Program-made: the position numbers and the translations under genes
Part shown: positions 17,807 to 27,107 of the stretch, piece after piece
How positions within the stretch are numbered: the stretch's first letter is position 1
Layout of the letters: each line of letters opens with the position of its first letter
The notes under the pieces: generated by a model
Seen by the model: only the letters and a program-made list of their open reading frames with translations
What the model was told of the DNA's origin: nothing
Databases searched by the model: none
Origin: Colwellia sp. MB3u-45
GTDB lineage: Bacteria; Pseudomonadota; Gammaproteobacteria; Enterobacterales; Alteromonadaceae
Length of the DNA: 64,000 bases
NCBI RefSeq assembly: GCF_014077005.1
Contig: NZ_JACGVC010000033.1
Coordinates: 124,001 to 188,000 of the forward strand
Direction of reading: 5' to 3'

Positions 17807-19006
17807 TTAAACACGCTCAATAACGACAGCGATACCTTGACCGATACCAATACACATGGTGGCTAATGCATAACGGCCACCGGTTTTTTCTAATTGGCGT
17901 AATGCCGTCATCATAATACGCGTACCACTAGCGCCTAAAGGATGGCCAATGGCAATAGCACCGCCATTTTGATTAACCCGTGGGTCATCAAAAGCGATAC
18001 CTAATTGTTTCATGCAACCTAGCGCTTGTACGGCAAAGGCTTCATTAAATTCTAAAACGTCCATATCCGCTAACGTTAAACCCGCTCGCGCTAAGGCTTT
18101 TTGTGAAGCGGGAACTGGCCCTAAACCCATAACACGTGGTGGTACACCGGCTATAGCGCCGGCTATAATTCTACCACGCGGTTTAATACCCGCTTTTTCA
18201 CCCACTTCTTTGCTACCAATAATCATCGCTGAAGCACCATCGTTGATGCCTGAAGCATTACCTGCGGTAACTACGCCATCAAATAATGGTCTTAATTTAC
18301 TTAAAGCTTCTGCGGTTGAAGCAGGACGTGGGTGTTCATCAGCGGTTACCGAAAGTGCTGGCAACTTACGCCCTTGTGACACTTCAATGGCAATAATTTC
18401 ATCATCAAAATATCCTGCTACTTTGGCTGCTTCATACTTAGCTTGAGAGCTGGCAGCAAATACATCACAGTCTGCTCTGCTGATATTTAAATCACTGGCA
18501 ATGTTGTCGGCTGTTTCTGGCATAGAATGGCCGCCATAGGCTTTAATAATCTCAGGATTAGTAAAACGTGCCCCCATAGTGGTATCAAACATTTCTTGCT
18601 GGCGAGCAAAGGCTGAGCTTGCTTTAGCCAAAACAAAAGGCGCACGACTCATAGATTCAACACCACAAGCAACAAATAATTCACCTTCATTGGCTTTTAC
18701 ACAGCGAGCAGCATCTAACGCGGCTGATAAACTTGAACCACACAAACGGTTCACCGTTATGCCACCTGTTTCAATCGGTAAACCCGCTAATAGCCCGGCA
18801 AAACGCGCAACATTTCGGCTGTCTTCACCTGCTTGATTAGTACTACCAGCAATAACATCTTCATAAAGGCTTAAATCAAAGTCGTTGCGTTGTACTAGAG
18901 TTTTTATAAGGTGGGCAAGCATATCATCGGGTCGAACAGAAGATAAAATTCCGCCATGACGTCCAAAGGCTGTTCTTGCGGCATCGTATATATACGCGTC
19001 TTTCAT
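17807..19006 (-). CDS. Acetyl-CoA acyltransferase (thiolase)
   Basis: With the ATG at 19006, which has AGGA upstream and matches the family start MKDAYIYDAARTAFGRHGG, the protein has 399 residues; an upstream start at 19042 would overlap the ligase gene. Active-site Cys89 is in NRLCGSSLSAALDAAR, the second motif is GHPLGASGTRI, and the last Cys is in ATMCIGIGQG, so it is a complete degradative thiolase. It cleaves 3-oxoacyl-CoA to acetyl-CoA and a shortened acyl-CoA. It resembles PcaF/PimB-type thiolases more than short-chain biosynthetic ones by the N-terminal segment. It is 13 bases after the ligase stop. Confidence 0.93.
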   Translation of the reverse strand: MKDAYIYDAARTAFGRHGGILSSVRPDDMLAHLIKTLVQRNDFDLSLYEDVIAGSTNQAGEDSRNVARFAGLLAGLPIETGGITVNRLCGSSLSAALDAARCVKANEGELFVACGVESMSRAPFVLAKASSAFARQQEMFDTTMGARFTNPEIIKAYGGHSMPETADNIASDLNISRADCDVFAASSQAKYEAAKVAGYFDDEIIAIEVSQGRKLPALSVTADEHPRPASTAEALSKLRPLFDGVVTAGNASGINDGASAMIIGSKEVGEKAGIKPRGRIIAGAIAGVPPRVMGLGPVPASQKALARAGLTLADMDVLEFNEAFAVQALGCMKQLGIAFDDPRVNQNGGAIAIGHPLGASGTRIMMTALRQLEKTGGRYALATMCIGIGQGIAVVIERV

Positions 19007-19019
19007 AATTTTTCCTAAG

Positions 19020-20870
19020 TTATAAAGTTGTTTGATAATCAACCAAGACAGGAACGGCGATTAATAATGCTGCCACTTTGTCTTTGTCTTGAGTATTTGA
19101 TAATTGAATATGAACGACCTGACCTTTTTCTGGATCAAATGCTGCGCTAACTTGAGCGGTAATATTATTGGCTTTGAATAAGGCATTGACGCTAAATTCG
19201 GTCGCTTTATTACGTAAGATAGGCTTGAACACTTTACCCACCGCCGTTAGCGGAAAGCTATCAAGTATTTCGATACGTTTTGGAATGGCCGCTCTTTCGT
19301 TAATATGTGTTTGGCAATGGAGCAATAGTTCAGCGGCTGTGGTTTGCTGGGGATCTTTTACCACCACGTAAGCAACCGGTATTTCTCCTGCATGTGCATC
19401 AGGTTGACCAATAGCCACTGCTTGAAGAACACCGGCATGCGTCATTAAGGCATCTTCAATAATCTGGGGATCAATATTATGCCCACCACGGATAATCAAG
19501 TCTTTTGCTCGGCCCGTTAGCTGAATATGTCCTAGGTCATTAATTAAACCTAAGTCACCAGTATTGAACCATTCACCGTCAACCCATGCTCCTTCATTAT
19601 CGCTTTCGTTCAAATAACCCTGAAAGATATTAGGCCCTTTGACCAGAATAATGCCAGGTTCATTGGCGCTACAAACACGGCTAATTTTATTATCAATAAC
19701 GTGGGCAGCAATCACTCGGCTATAAGGTATGCCATTACCCACGGAAACCCCTTCAACATCATAACCAGGTAATACTCTAGCCACCACGCAAGAAGATTCG
19801 GTCATGCCATAACCATTGGTAACATTACAATTAAAGCGACGCTGAAAAGATAATTTCAGTTCAATAGGTAAAGGCGCTGAGCCACAAGCCGCATGTTCAA
19901 AACAGCTAAGATCAATGTCTTCATCAGGTTGCTGCAGTAAAACAGAAATAATAGTAGGTACGGTAGGAAACCAGCACACTTGATATTTATTAACAAAAAA
20001 CCACCAGTTCTTCACCGTATTAGGATTTCTGAATCCTTCTGGGGTCATAATAACGACCTGACGACCAACAAAAAACATCGATAAACTGGCCGCAATAACA
20101 CCAAAAACATGAAATAAGGGTAAGGCATTCAAGACCGCAGATTTACCTTGAAAAGCATTAAACCCGGCATAAACTTGCACGACAAAACTAATGTTGTAAT
20201 GCGATAGTTTCGCTACTTTAGGGCGGCCGGTTGTGCCTCCCGTATGAAAGTACATCGCAATATCATCAGCCTTGGGTTGAGAGGTTTTTGTTAATCGTTC
20301 ACTTGATTGAGTCGATATCGCCTGATTAAAATCAGTGATGGTGATGCGGTTATTATTGCTTGGGCCATAGCGGTTATCGAGGACAAGTATGTGCTCAAGT
20401 GATGGTACGCGGGCAATAATCTCATGCACTTTTTTACCTAATTCTGTGCTTTGATCAAGCGAAACAGTGACTAATACTTTGGATTTTACTTCGTTTAATA
20501 TTTCAACAATGTGATCAACCTGCAACAGGTAATTAATCGGGTTGGCAATACCTACCGCTTGGGCAGCCCACATACTGAGATGAGTTTCAGCCAAATTAGG
20601 CAGTAAAATAGAAATAACGTCTGTACGCTCAACGCCAAATGCTTGATAAAGCTTTGCTGTTTGATTCAGTTTTTTAGCTAAAGTAGCAAAAGTAAGGGTA
20701 TTAGCCACTTCATCTCGATCAGCGGTTAAATGCTCAACTATGGCGATATCAGCAGCATATTCATCGGCTGCATGGCAAAAAATATCGTAGGTTGTTTTAC
20801 AATGATATCTGTCTTGGTCGTTTATTTTTTCTAAATCAGCAAGTAACTCTACTTCTGTTAGTTTGGACAT
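19020..20870 (-). CDS. Acyl-CoA synthetase (AMP-binding), pathway-entry ligase
   Basis: The 616-residue ANL-superfamily enzyme has MYFHTGGTTGRPKVAKLSH (ATP-binding loop, about residues 210-230), NGYGMTESSC, WFNTGDLG, GRAKDLIIRGGHNIDP and the C-terminal catalytic lysine in FPLTAVGKVFKP. It should activate a carboxylic acid to its CoA ester with ATP. It heads the operon with thiolase and PimF-like enzyme, the same functional trio as pimA, pimB and pimF. Its long N-terminus and ERTDVISILLPNLAETH place it with a subgroup found in catabolic clusters and not with FadD. A shared operator palindrome lies 73 bases upstream of the start (20943-20959). Substrate class is inferred only. Confidence 0.9.
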   Translation of the reverse strand: MSKLTEVELLADLEKINDQDRYHCKTTYDIFCHAADEYAADIAIVEHLTADRDEVANTLTFATLAKKLNQTAKLYQAFGVERTDVISILLPNLAETHLSMWAAQAVGIANPINYLLQVDHIVEILNEVKSKVLVTVSLDQSTELGKKVHEIIARVPSLEHILVLDNRYGPSNNNRITITDFNQAISTQSSERLTKTSQPKADDIAMYFHTGGTTGRPKVAKLSHYNISFVVQVYAGFNAFQGKSAVLNALPLFHVFGVIAASLSMFFVGRQVVIMTPEGFRNPNTVKNWWFFVNKYQVCWFPTVPTIISVLLQQPDEDIDLSCFEHAACGSAPLPIELKLSFQRRFNCNVTNGYGMTESSCVVARVLPGYDVEGVSVGNGIPYSRVIAAHVIDNKISRVCSANEPGIILVKGPNIFQGYLNESDNEGAWVDGEWFNTGDLGLINDLGHIQLTGRAKDLIIRGGHNIDPQIIEDALMTHAGVLQAVAIGQPDAHAGEIPVAYVVVKDPQQTTAAELLLHCQTHINERAAIPKRIEILDSFPLTAVGKVFKPILRNKATEFSVNALFKANNITAQVSAAFDPEKGQVVHIQLSNTQDKDKVAALLIAVPVLVDYQTTL

Positions 20871-20942
20871 TAAGCGCTCACTCTAATACAATTTTCAATC
20901 ATTATTACCACAAAATTAATTACGCAGTAAAACAGTACATAC

Positions 20943-20959
20943 ATTCTGCAATGCGGAAC
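20943..20959. promoter_or_regulatory. Putative IclR-type operator before the ligase operon
   Basis: ATTCTGC-AAT-GCGGAAC, a 7-3-7 palindrome with two mismatched positions, lies 73 bases before the ligase ATG. A second site of the same family lies 188 bases further on at 21131. Confidence 0.65.
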
Positions 20960-21057
20960 TTAATTTTGCAAGTCATTTTAAAACCCTCGCCAATGTACTT
21001 GATTAAATAATGAAATCATAGGTATTCACATAGGTATTCAGTTGAAGAGAAATCAAG

Positions 21058-21082
21058 AAACCCGCCGCTAAATACCGGGTTT
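21058..21082. terminator. Small hairpin in the divergent ligase/permease gap
   Basis: AAACCCG (21058-21064) and CGGGTTT (21076-21082) can pair. It lies between two operators and two divergent starts, so it does not obviously end any gene. It might belong to an unseen short transcript or be a chance structure. The rest of the 20871-21368 gap holds the two operators and two 8-base repeats GGTATTCA at 21021 and 21033. Confidence 0.3.
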
Positions 21083-21130
21083 AATTCATCATATTAATAA
21101 AGCTAGATAACCTCAACTATGTAAAATATA

Positions 21131-21147
21131 ATTCCGCCAAGCGGTAC
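21131..21147. promoter_or_regulatory. Putative IclR-type operator before the 480-residue permease
   Basis: ATTCCGC-CAA-GCGGTAC, a 7-3-7 palindrome, lies 222 bases before the permease start. It shares the CAA spacer with the TRAP site at 4590. Confidence 0.65.
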
Positions 21148-21368
21148 TGTGTGGTATTATTTTAAATGTAGTTGCCTGGAAATTTATTACCACGCTAAAT
21201 AAAGTCCAGAATAAGTAATAATAACTATCCCTATCAAGCGTTAGTGGGAGCTTCAACAAGGTTTGTCGCCAACAGTGTAAAATGGAACTGTCTAACACGA
21301 GTTTTATAAAGCAATGAGTTTTATAATACTGCTTTTAATGTCAACCACTTATGTAAAAGAACATAGCT

Positions 21369-22811
21369 ATGAATAATATTTCTGATCTAGAGCAAAGTGG
21401 CAAAATAACTCACGCCTTTGCTTGGTTGTCACCCCTTTGCCTAGTGATTATTTTTTTTGCCACCTTAATCACTGAATGGACAGGTTACCAGCCACCTGCC
21501 CTATTAGCTGTATTCATGTTGATATTATTTATGGCTATCGAATGGAGACAGTTAGATTTATCAACAAAGATCATTGCATGGGTTGCTATGGGTTTAACAC
21601 TGGTCTTGTTATTCTTCTCACAGATATCATTTCATCAACTAGCTAGCCTATCTAGCAGTGTCGTTTTTTTTGCTTTTTTCTTAATTTCCCTCGGCCTATT
21701 AAAAGAAGCGGCTTTAAGCTCAAATTCGGTTAACCTTACCGGTCTAGTGCTATTACAACAACACCCCGTTAGACGTTATGCGCTGCTAACCTTTGCCAGT
21801 CATGTTTTGGGGATATTAATGAGTGTTGGTGCTATTAATTTATTAGGCACCATGATCCAAAGAAGTTTAGATAACAATAAAGATACCGTTGACGCACGCA
21901 TCAATCGCGTTAGGCAGCGCCGTATGATGCTAGCGGTTATGCGAGGATTTTGCAGCATACCGCTTTGGGCGCCCACTTCAATTACTATTACGCTGTTAGT
22001 CACCACCATTCCTGATCTAAAGTGGATAGATATTATTCCTTATGGTTTGTACCTCACCCTAGCGCTACTGTTGTTTGGCATTTGGCTCGATCATGTTCAA
22101 GCACCGAAAAACCTGAGTCATCTTGTACCGACAATTTCTAACGATTTATCCGCCTTAAAGGTCAGTTACCCTATTATTGTTGTTGTTATCACCTTGGCTA
22201 TCATATCTGCGCTACTGATATTTTCCTCGCCGCTACGACCTATTGCGGCGGTGTTAGTCAGTGCGCCGCTTGTCAGCATAGCTTGGATATTTAGCCAGTA
22301 TCATAAAACAAATAATAAAGTAAACGCCATGCGATTAACGGTAAAACGTTTTCGCACAGACATATTTTTTAGATTAGCCTTACAGCGTTCAGAAATCGTA
22401 TTTTTTGCTGGTTCTGTGCTCATTGGTCGCTTGTTATTAACCGTGTTAGACCTTGACTGGTTTGCGCAACAATTAGCCCATTTACATTTATCTGCTGCGC
22501 TAATATTAATTGCCGCTTCATGGCTAATTTTTATCGCCGCGCTGTTATTTATCAGCCCAATGATTTCTGTCACCTTGATGGCTGGGGCTTTAGCTCAATT
22601 ACCTGGTGTTGAGAATATGCCAGTCACTATTGCACTCGTCATGATGGTCACTTGGGCCGTGGTTGCCGGTAGCTCGCCTTCTACTACCTCGGTACGTATT
22701 AGCGCTAAAATCACTGGAATTTCTTCTTTTCAAATGGGGGTAAAGTGGAATGGTTTATATAGCATATTAGTACTATTGGCCTTAGATTTTTTTCTGCTTG
22801 TCATGGTGTAA
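21369..22811 (+). CDS. Multi-spanning membrane protein, possible organic-acid permease
   Basis: A 480-residue protein with about 12 hydrophobic segments and a charged central loop (about residues 165-190, DNNKDTVDARINRVRQRRMM). I do not recognise it as a named family. The two halves and the late segment VVAGSSPSTTSVRISAKITG suggest a re-entrant loop of the kind seen in ion-transporter-superfamily permeases. It is divergent to the ligase operon and has a palindrome of the shared operator type 222 bases upstream, so it probably moves the pathway's substrate or a product. It has no partner subunits, unlike the TRAP system, which may be a second route. A weak ribosome site (AAAGAA) precedes the ATG. 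Function is inference from context. Confidence 0.7.
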   Translation: MNNISDLEQSGKITHAFAWLSPLCLVIIFFATLITEWTGYQPPALLAVFMLILFMAIEWRQLDLSTKIIAWVAMGLTLVLLFFSQISFHQLASLSSSVVFFAFFLISLGLLKEAALSSNSVNLTGLVLLQQHPVRRYALLTFASHVLGILMSVGAINLLGTMIQRSLDNNKDTVDARINRVRQRRMMLAVMRGFCSIPLWAPTSITITLLVTTIPDLKWIDIIPYGLYLTLALLLFGIWLDHVQAPKNLSHLVPTISNDLSALKVSYPIIVVVITLAIISALLIFSSPLRPIAAVLVSAPLVSIAWIFSQYHKTNNKVNAMRLTVKRFRTDIFFRLALQRSEIVFFAGSVLIGRLLLTVLDLDWFAQQLAHLHLSAALILIAASWLIFIAALLFISPMISVTLMAGALAQLPGVENMPVTIALVMMVTWAVVAGSSPSTTSVRISAKITGISSFQMGVKWNGLYSILVLLALDFFLLVMV

Positions 22812-22979
22812 TTAAAAAGGGATGTAAACACTATTTATTATATTTTTCATAGTTTTTGCTGAGCTTGTAATTTTTAACAACGTGCACTGGTCTGGTAAAT
22901 AATATTATGATCTTAACCACAAAGTTTTTCGTATTTTTAAATTAGCTTTAAATTGCGATATAACCATAAAGGAATACAA

Positions 22980-23969
22980 ATGAAGCATAACCTCATTACC
23001 TCAAGCCTTACTGCTTTTTTTCTCCTGGCAGGCGCAACATCGACTGCAAGTGCAAGTGACAAAAAAATTGAAGCAAATGATCTCGTTGAAATGTTCGAAA
23101 AGCTAGGTGGTAAACATCCAGGCTACAGAAAGGCACATGCTAAAGGTCTATGTGCCTCTGGCACTTTTGTGCCCGCGCCCAATAAGTACTTTACAGGAGC
23201 GGCCTTGTTATCAAACGGTGAATTACCCGTATCTATGCGCTTTTCAGTAGGTGGTGCTAGCCCAAGTAGTGATGAGAAAGCCCCTGGTACGCGTGGTATG
23301 GGTATGCAAATTCAACTACCTGATGGCGCTTTGCATACTTTTACCGGTAACAACTTTCCCGTATTTGCCGGCAAAAATCCAGAAATTTTTCATGGCTTTT
23401 TATCGACTTTACTTCCTGATGAAAATGGTAAATCTGACCCAGCTAAAACCATGGCATTTATCCAGCAGAACCCTAGCTTACAAGCTCACGTTATGTGGAA
23501 TAAAAACGCTAAAACAGCCGCGTCATTCGCCAATACTGAGTTTTTTGGTTTGCACACCTTTTACTTTGACCAAGCCAATGAACAACAAACTAAGTTTCGC
23601 TGGAATATTAAGCCAAACTTAGGGGTAAAAACACTAGAAAAAGCTGAGGCTGATAGCATGCCGACTGAGTTTTTAGCTAATACTTTTGCACAACAACTTA
23701 AAGATGAAACCGTTAGTTTTACCATTATGGCGAGCTTAGGTGAAGCACAAGATAGCGACATTGACCCCTCACAACAGTGGCCTAGTGAACGCCCTCAAGT
23801 AACGCTTGGCACGGTAACCGTTAAAACAAGTGGTGGCGATGCCTGTAATAATACTAACTTTGATCCTAATGTGATGTCGGCAGGCTTTACACCCAGCGCT
23901 GACCCTATATTAAGAATGCGTTCACCGGCTTATGCTATTTCTTTCGGTAAAAGATTGAGTGGTCAATAA
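22980..23969 (+). CDS. Catalase-family peroxidase, exported
   Basis: Starting at the ATG at 22980, which is preceded by AAAGGAATA, the protein has 329 residues and a signal peptide ending ATSTASAS. It is a short catalase-fold protein of the SrpA type. The distal catalytic His is in YRKAHAKGLCASGTF near residue 42, the RFSVGGASP loop follows, and the proximal heme tyrosine is in RMRSPAYAISFG near the C-terminus. It probably consumes peroxides in the periplasm. It sits between the permease and the old-yellow-enzyme gene, and acyl-CoA and flavin oxidations nearby could generate peroxide. A GC-rich terminator follows. Confidence 0.88.
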   Translation: MKHNLITSSLTAFFLLAGATSTASASDKKIEANDLVEMFEKLGGKHPGYRKAHAKGLCASGTFVPAPNKYFTGAALLSNGELPVSMRFSVGGASPSSDEKAPGTRGMGMQIQLPDGALHTFTGNNFPVFAGKNPEIFHGFLSTLLPDENGKSDPAKTMAFIQQNPSLQAHVMWNKNAKTAASFANTEFFGLHTFYFDQANEQQTKFRWNIKPNLGVKTLEKAEADSMPTEFLANTFAQQLKDETVSFTIMASLGEAQDSDIDPSQQWPSERPQVTLGTVTVKTSGGDACNNTNFDPNVMSAGFTPSADPILRMRSPAYAISFGKRLSGQ

Positions 23970-24380
23970 ATAATTTTCTCAGTGTTAAAAGCCTTTATTA
24001 CAAAATCGCTGTACTGAAAAATTAATGAGGGGGTAGTTTACGCTACCCCCTTTTACTCTTGAAATTCAATACGTAAAACTCAAGAGCAAAGGATGATAGC
24101 CGCTTGTAGATAAATTAAAAACAAGCTATAAAAAAGCCAAAATGTATCTTTTGAAATTGAGTGAAAATTGAGAGGGAATTAAAAGTGACTTAGTCAATTT
24201 AACATTAGATTTCAATACGAATACTACATTTACATATAACTACAAGTTATTACAAAATATAAAAACAATGTTTTTATATTATATGAGACAATCATATTAA
24301 TGACTGAGATCTACATCTAGTGACCTATTAACGTGACTTATGAAATAGGTTTCTACATAAATGAATAAGGAAACAATAAC
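23970..24380. other. Gap between the peroxidase and the ene-reductase
   Basis: About 410 bases holding the peroxidase terminator at 24029-24050 and the upstream region of the ene-reductase. It is very AT-rich after 24100. No gene, repeat family or operator palindrome was seen. Confidence 0.5.
24029..24054 (+). terminator. Terminator after the peroxidase gene
   Basis: GGGGGTAG (24029-24036) and CTACCCCC (24043-24050) form a GC-rich 8-bp stem with a 6-base loop, followed by TTTT. It lies 60 bases after the stop codon. Confidence 0.8.
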
Positions 24381-25472
24381 GTGTCTACACCTACAATTTT
24401 TTCGACAACAACATTTGCTAAGAACCCCCTCAAGAATCGTTTTGTTCTTGCCCCGTTAACTCGCGGTCGTGCAGGTCCAACTCGCGTCCCTAATGAATTA
24501 ATGGCAGAGTATTATCAGCAGCGCAGTACTGCTGGCTTAGTGATTGCAGAAGCGACCGCTATATCTGAAGAAGGCAATGGTTGGGTAAACTCACCTGGTA
24601 TTTATACCCAAGAAATGGTCGAGGGTTGGCAGACAATTACTGAGCGTGTACATCAGCAAGGCAGTCAAATTATTCTTCAACTTTGGCATACCGGACGAGC
24701 ATCTCATAGTGACTTTCATGACGGTGAATTGCCGCTATCAGCTTCAGCATTAAAAATTAATGGCGATCAAATTCATACCCCTGAAGCTAAAAAAGACTAT
24801 GAAGTGCCACGCGCTATGACAGTGCAAGACATCAGAAGAACAGTGGAAGACTTCCGCAAAGCAGCTGAAAATGCAAAGGCAGCAGGCTTTGATGGCGTTG
24901 AAGTTCATGCCGCAAACGGCTATCTGATTAATCAGTTTCTTGATGCTAGCACCAATCAGCGTGACGATGAGTATGGCGGTAGCATTGAAAATCGTACGCG
25001 CTTTTTAAACGAAATACTTGAAGCGGTATTAACGGTATGGCCTGCGGAAAATGTTGGCAGCAGAATTTCGCCCAATGGCGTATTCAATGATATGGGCTGT
25101 GATGACTACAGAGAATTATATACTCATGTTATACAGCGTTTTACTCATTACCAGCTTGGTTTTGTGCATATTATGGATGGCTTAGCTTTTGGTTTTCACG
25201 AACGTGGAGAACCAATGACGCTGGAAGATTTCAGAAGTTTATATCATGGACTTATTATCGGTAATTGTGGCTACGACCAGGCAAAAGCTGAAGCGGTAAT
25301 AGGTTCAGAAAAAGCGGATCTGGTGGCTTTTGGTCGCCCCTATATTTCTAACCCAGACTTACCTCAGCGTATGCTTAATAACTGGCCATTGGCGCCATCT
25401 GACGATGCGAGTAATTGGTATGGTGGCGGCGCTAAAGGTTATACTGATTATGAAACCTACAAGTCCGCTTAG
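24381..25472 (+). CDS. Old-yellow-enzyme family alkene reductase (NemA-like)
   Basis: A 363-residue FMN TIM-barrel enzyme. It begins with the family pattern KNRFVLAPLTRGRAG, has LQLWHTGRASH near residue 107, the substrate-binding pair in VEVHAANGYLINQFLD (His/Asn of the NemA and morphinone reductase group), and RISPNGVFNDMG. Such enzymes reduce activated double bonds with NAD(P)H. The start used is GTG at 24381, preceded by AAGGAAAC. It could act on an unsaturated ring or enone intermediate, or serve in detoxification. It has its own promoter region and a terminator at 25579-25611, with no shared operator, so membership in the regulon is open. Confidence 0.9.
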   Translation: MSTPTIFSTTTFAKNPLKNRFVLAPLTRGRAGPTRVPNELMAEYYQQRSTAGLVIAEATAISEEGNGWVNSPGIYTQEMVEGWQTITERVHQQGSQIILQLWHTGRASHSDFHDGELPLSASALKINGDQIHTPEAKKDYEVPRAMTVQDIRRTVEDFRKAAENAKAAGFDGVEVHAANGYLINQFLDASTNQRDDEYGGSIENRTRFLNEILEAVLTVWPAENVGSRISPNGVFNDMGCDDYRELYTHVIQRFTHYQLGFVHIMDGLAFGFHERGEPMTLEDFRSLYHGLIIGNCGYDQAKAEAVIGSEKADLVAFGRPYISNPDLPQRMLNNWPLAPSDDASNWYGGGAKGYTDYETYKSA

Positions 25473-25578
25473 GTTTACAACATAATCGCAGGGATAAGTT
25501 TGCCGATTGTAGACCTGCCCCTGTTGATACTGCTTAGGCGCTACATTATTAATAAATCCTAAGGGGTAAGTTCATTGT

Positions 25579-25611
25579 GTGGTATTTGTTGTTTAACGTA
25601 ACAAATACCAC
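25579..25611 (+). terminator. Terminator-like hairpin after the ene-reductase
   Basis: Arms 25579-25590 (GTGGTATTTGTT) and 25600-25611 pair perfectly over 12 bp around a 9-base loop. It is about 107 bases past the stop. The remaining gap up to 25886 between the two convergent genes holds no gene. Confidence 0.6.
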
Positions 25612-25886
25612 CTTTACTACTGACCGCACCGCGACAAAAGTAATAATATAACTGGTGCCACATTCGTACAATGCAAGAATAAGCCCCAATGAGTCAGAGC
25701 GAAAGTACAGGCTAAACTACAAAACCGTGGCCAATTTTACTTGACCACTTTAGTCATTAAAAGAAAGGTAGAAACCCTTTCAACACTTTAACCACCGCAG
25801 ATATTTAATCTCTTATATTTAGCGAATGCAAATGTGCTGATCATTAACTAGCTAATGTTCACTATGATAAGGTTTATTGATGAGGT

Positions 25887-26294
25887 TTATTTGAGCTTTG
25901 GTACTGAGTATGTGCCAACCACATGTGCAACCGCTTTTTCATCACCTTCAGAATATAAAGAAACTTCACCTACGATCAGTGACTTCCCCACTTTTAACAA
26001 AGTACATTTAGCAATAATATCTTTCGTTGATGAGGGCTTTCTCATAAAGTTAATCGTCAGACTGGTGGTAACCGCAAGTGCAACTATGCCTATTTCACCT
26101 AGAATAGCGACGTATAAAGCACAGTCAGCAACCGTCATTAAAACGGGGCCAGATACAGTACCACCTGGCCTTAATTCATCAAATCCAACCCTGTGTCTTA
26201 CCCTTGCTGACTGTGCTCCAACAGCATCAACAGTGCACTTAGCCTGAGGAAATTCTGTTTTCATAAAATCTTCAACTTCTTGCTTAGTGGCCAA
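25887..26294 (-). CDS. PaaI-family thioesterase
   Basis: A 135-residue hotdog-fold protein with FDELRPGGTVSGPVLMTVADCALYVAI in the position of the PaaI active-site loop, where the usual HGG is replaced by SGP. This variant is common in a PaaI subgroup and may alter activity. The start chosen is TTG at 26294 with GGAG eight bases upstream; an ATG at 26264 is the alternative and would drop ten residues. The upstream region is a short tandem repeat, and the ribosome site lies inside it. It stands apart from the other two thioesterase genes and is followed on the same strand by nothing. Confidence 0.75.
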   Translation of the reverse strand: MATKQEVEDFMKTEFPQAKCTVDAVGAQSARVRHRVGFDELRPGGTVSGPVLMTVADCALYVAILGEIGIVALAVTTSLTINFMRKPSSTKDIIAKCTLLKVGKSLIVGEVSLYSEGDEKAVAHVVGTYSVPKLK

Positions 26295-26343
26295 AATAGT
26301 TCTCCAAAATAGTTCTTTAAAATAGTGTTTTAAAATAGTGCTT
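26291..26343. repeat. Short tandem repeat, four 13-14-base units
   Basis: Units at 26291, 26304, 26318 and 26331 share the core AAAATAGT followed by T/G-C/T-T. The first unit overlaps the first codon of the thioesterase gene and the second supplies its ribosome site, so changes in copy number could affect expression. Confidence 0.7.
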
Positions 26344-26504
26344 TAAAAAAGCCCAGCCAAGGGCGAATAATAACTTAAAGTGTCAAGCCTAGTCTGTGCC
26401 TACACCTTGAAATAATTTCGCTGTATTGTCTTACTAGCGGTAACTAATAATAGCCAGCAAGAATAGACAGTAATAATAGCCATCAATAATAAACAGTAAA
26501 CATT

Positions 26505-27107
26505 TTAAGGACGCTTAAGTTCTATATTTTTAGCTGTTAGGCTAAAGTGATTTCCACCCATCTTACCAACAGAATCAATTAATTTTTGGTTTATATTGCC
26601 ATCTTCATATAAGTCATCTCTGACATAAACGCACTTTACATCCAAAAGAATAACAGTGCCGCCGGTAGGCAAATCACTAATCGGAATTATTTCTCTTAAG
26701 CTACACTCGTAACGTATGGGTGAGTCTTTTACTGAGCGAGGCATTACTTGCTCACTAGCGCAGCGCTCAACATTAGCGAAATCGAATTCACTTTCATCTT
26801 TATTAAGACTGGCACTGGTCAGGTTCATTTTTTCTAATAAAGCGGAGTTAACTATATTGACCACACATTCGCTGGTTGCCATTAAGTTTTGTAAGGTATC
26901 TTTTTCAATACCACTTCGCTGCTTTACCTCAGTATAAAGCAGCACAGGAGGATTACAGCTGGCAACAGTGAAAAATGAATAAGGGGCTAAATTATCAATA
27001 CCCTCGGTTGAACGGGTACTAATCCATGCAATGGGTCTGGGCGTTACGCCGCCATTGAGGAGACGATATTTTTCTTGGTTTTCTAATACTGAAACATCAA
27101 AAATCAT
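26505..27107 (-). CDS. Flavin reductase family protein
   Basis: A 200-residue flavin-binding split-barrel protein. The motif VTPRPIAWISTRSTEGIDNLAPYSFFTVASCNPPVLLY at about residues 21-58 is the FMN-binding core of the flavin reductase-like/NADH:FMN oxidoreductase group (DIM6/NTAB type). Later VVNIVNSALLEKMNLTS is also typical. It may bind FMN and reduce it, or act as a flavoenzyme by itself. The neighbours on both sides are small single genes on the same strand; a 13-bp tandem repeat lies upstream. Its partner is not evident, although the NMO-like and old-yellow enzymes nearby are flavoproteins. Confidence 0.85.
   Translation of the reverse strand: MIFDVSVLENQEKYRLLNGGVTPRPIAWISTRSTEGIDNLAPYSFFTVASCNPPVLLYTEVKQRSGIEKDTLQNLMATSECVVNIVNSALLEKMNLTSASLNKDESEFDFANVERCASEQVMPRSVKDSPIRYECSLREIIPISDLPTGGTVILLDVKCVYVRDDLYEDGNINQKLIDSVGKMGGNHFSLTAKNIELKRP

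Noticed and set aside
19007-19042. Upstream start for the thiolase
   Set aside because: It would overlap the ligase gene; the ATG at 19006 has a ribosome site and the conserved N-terminus.
20792-21298. Short frames of 61-72 codons in the ligase/permease gap
   Set aside because: They overlap the ligase 5' end and the operator palindromes and lack motifs and ribosome sites.
24850-24866. TTCCGC-AAA-GCAGCT inside the ene-reductase gene as a sixth operator
   Set aside because: It is in coding sequence and its right arm does not match the other sites.
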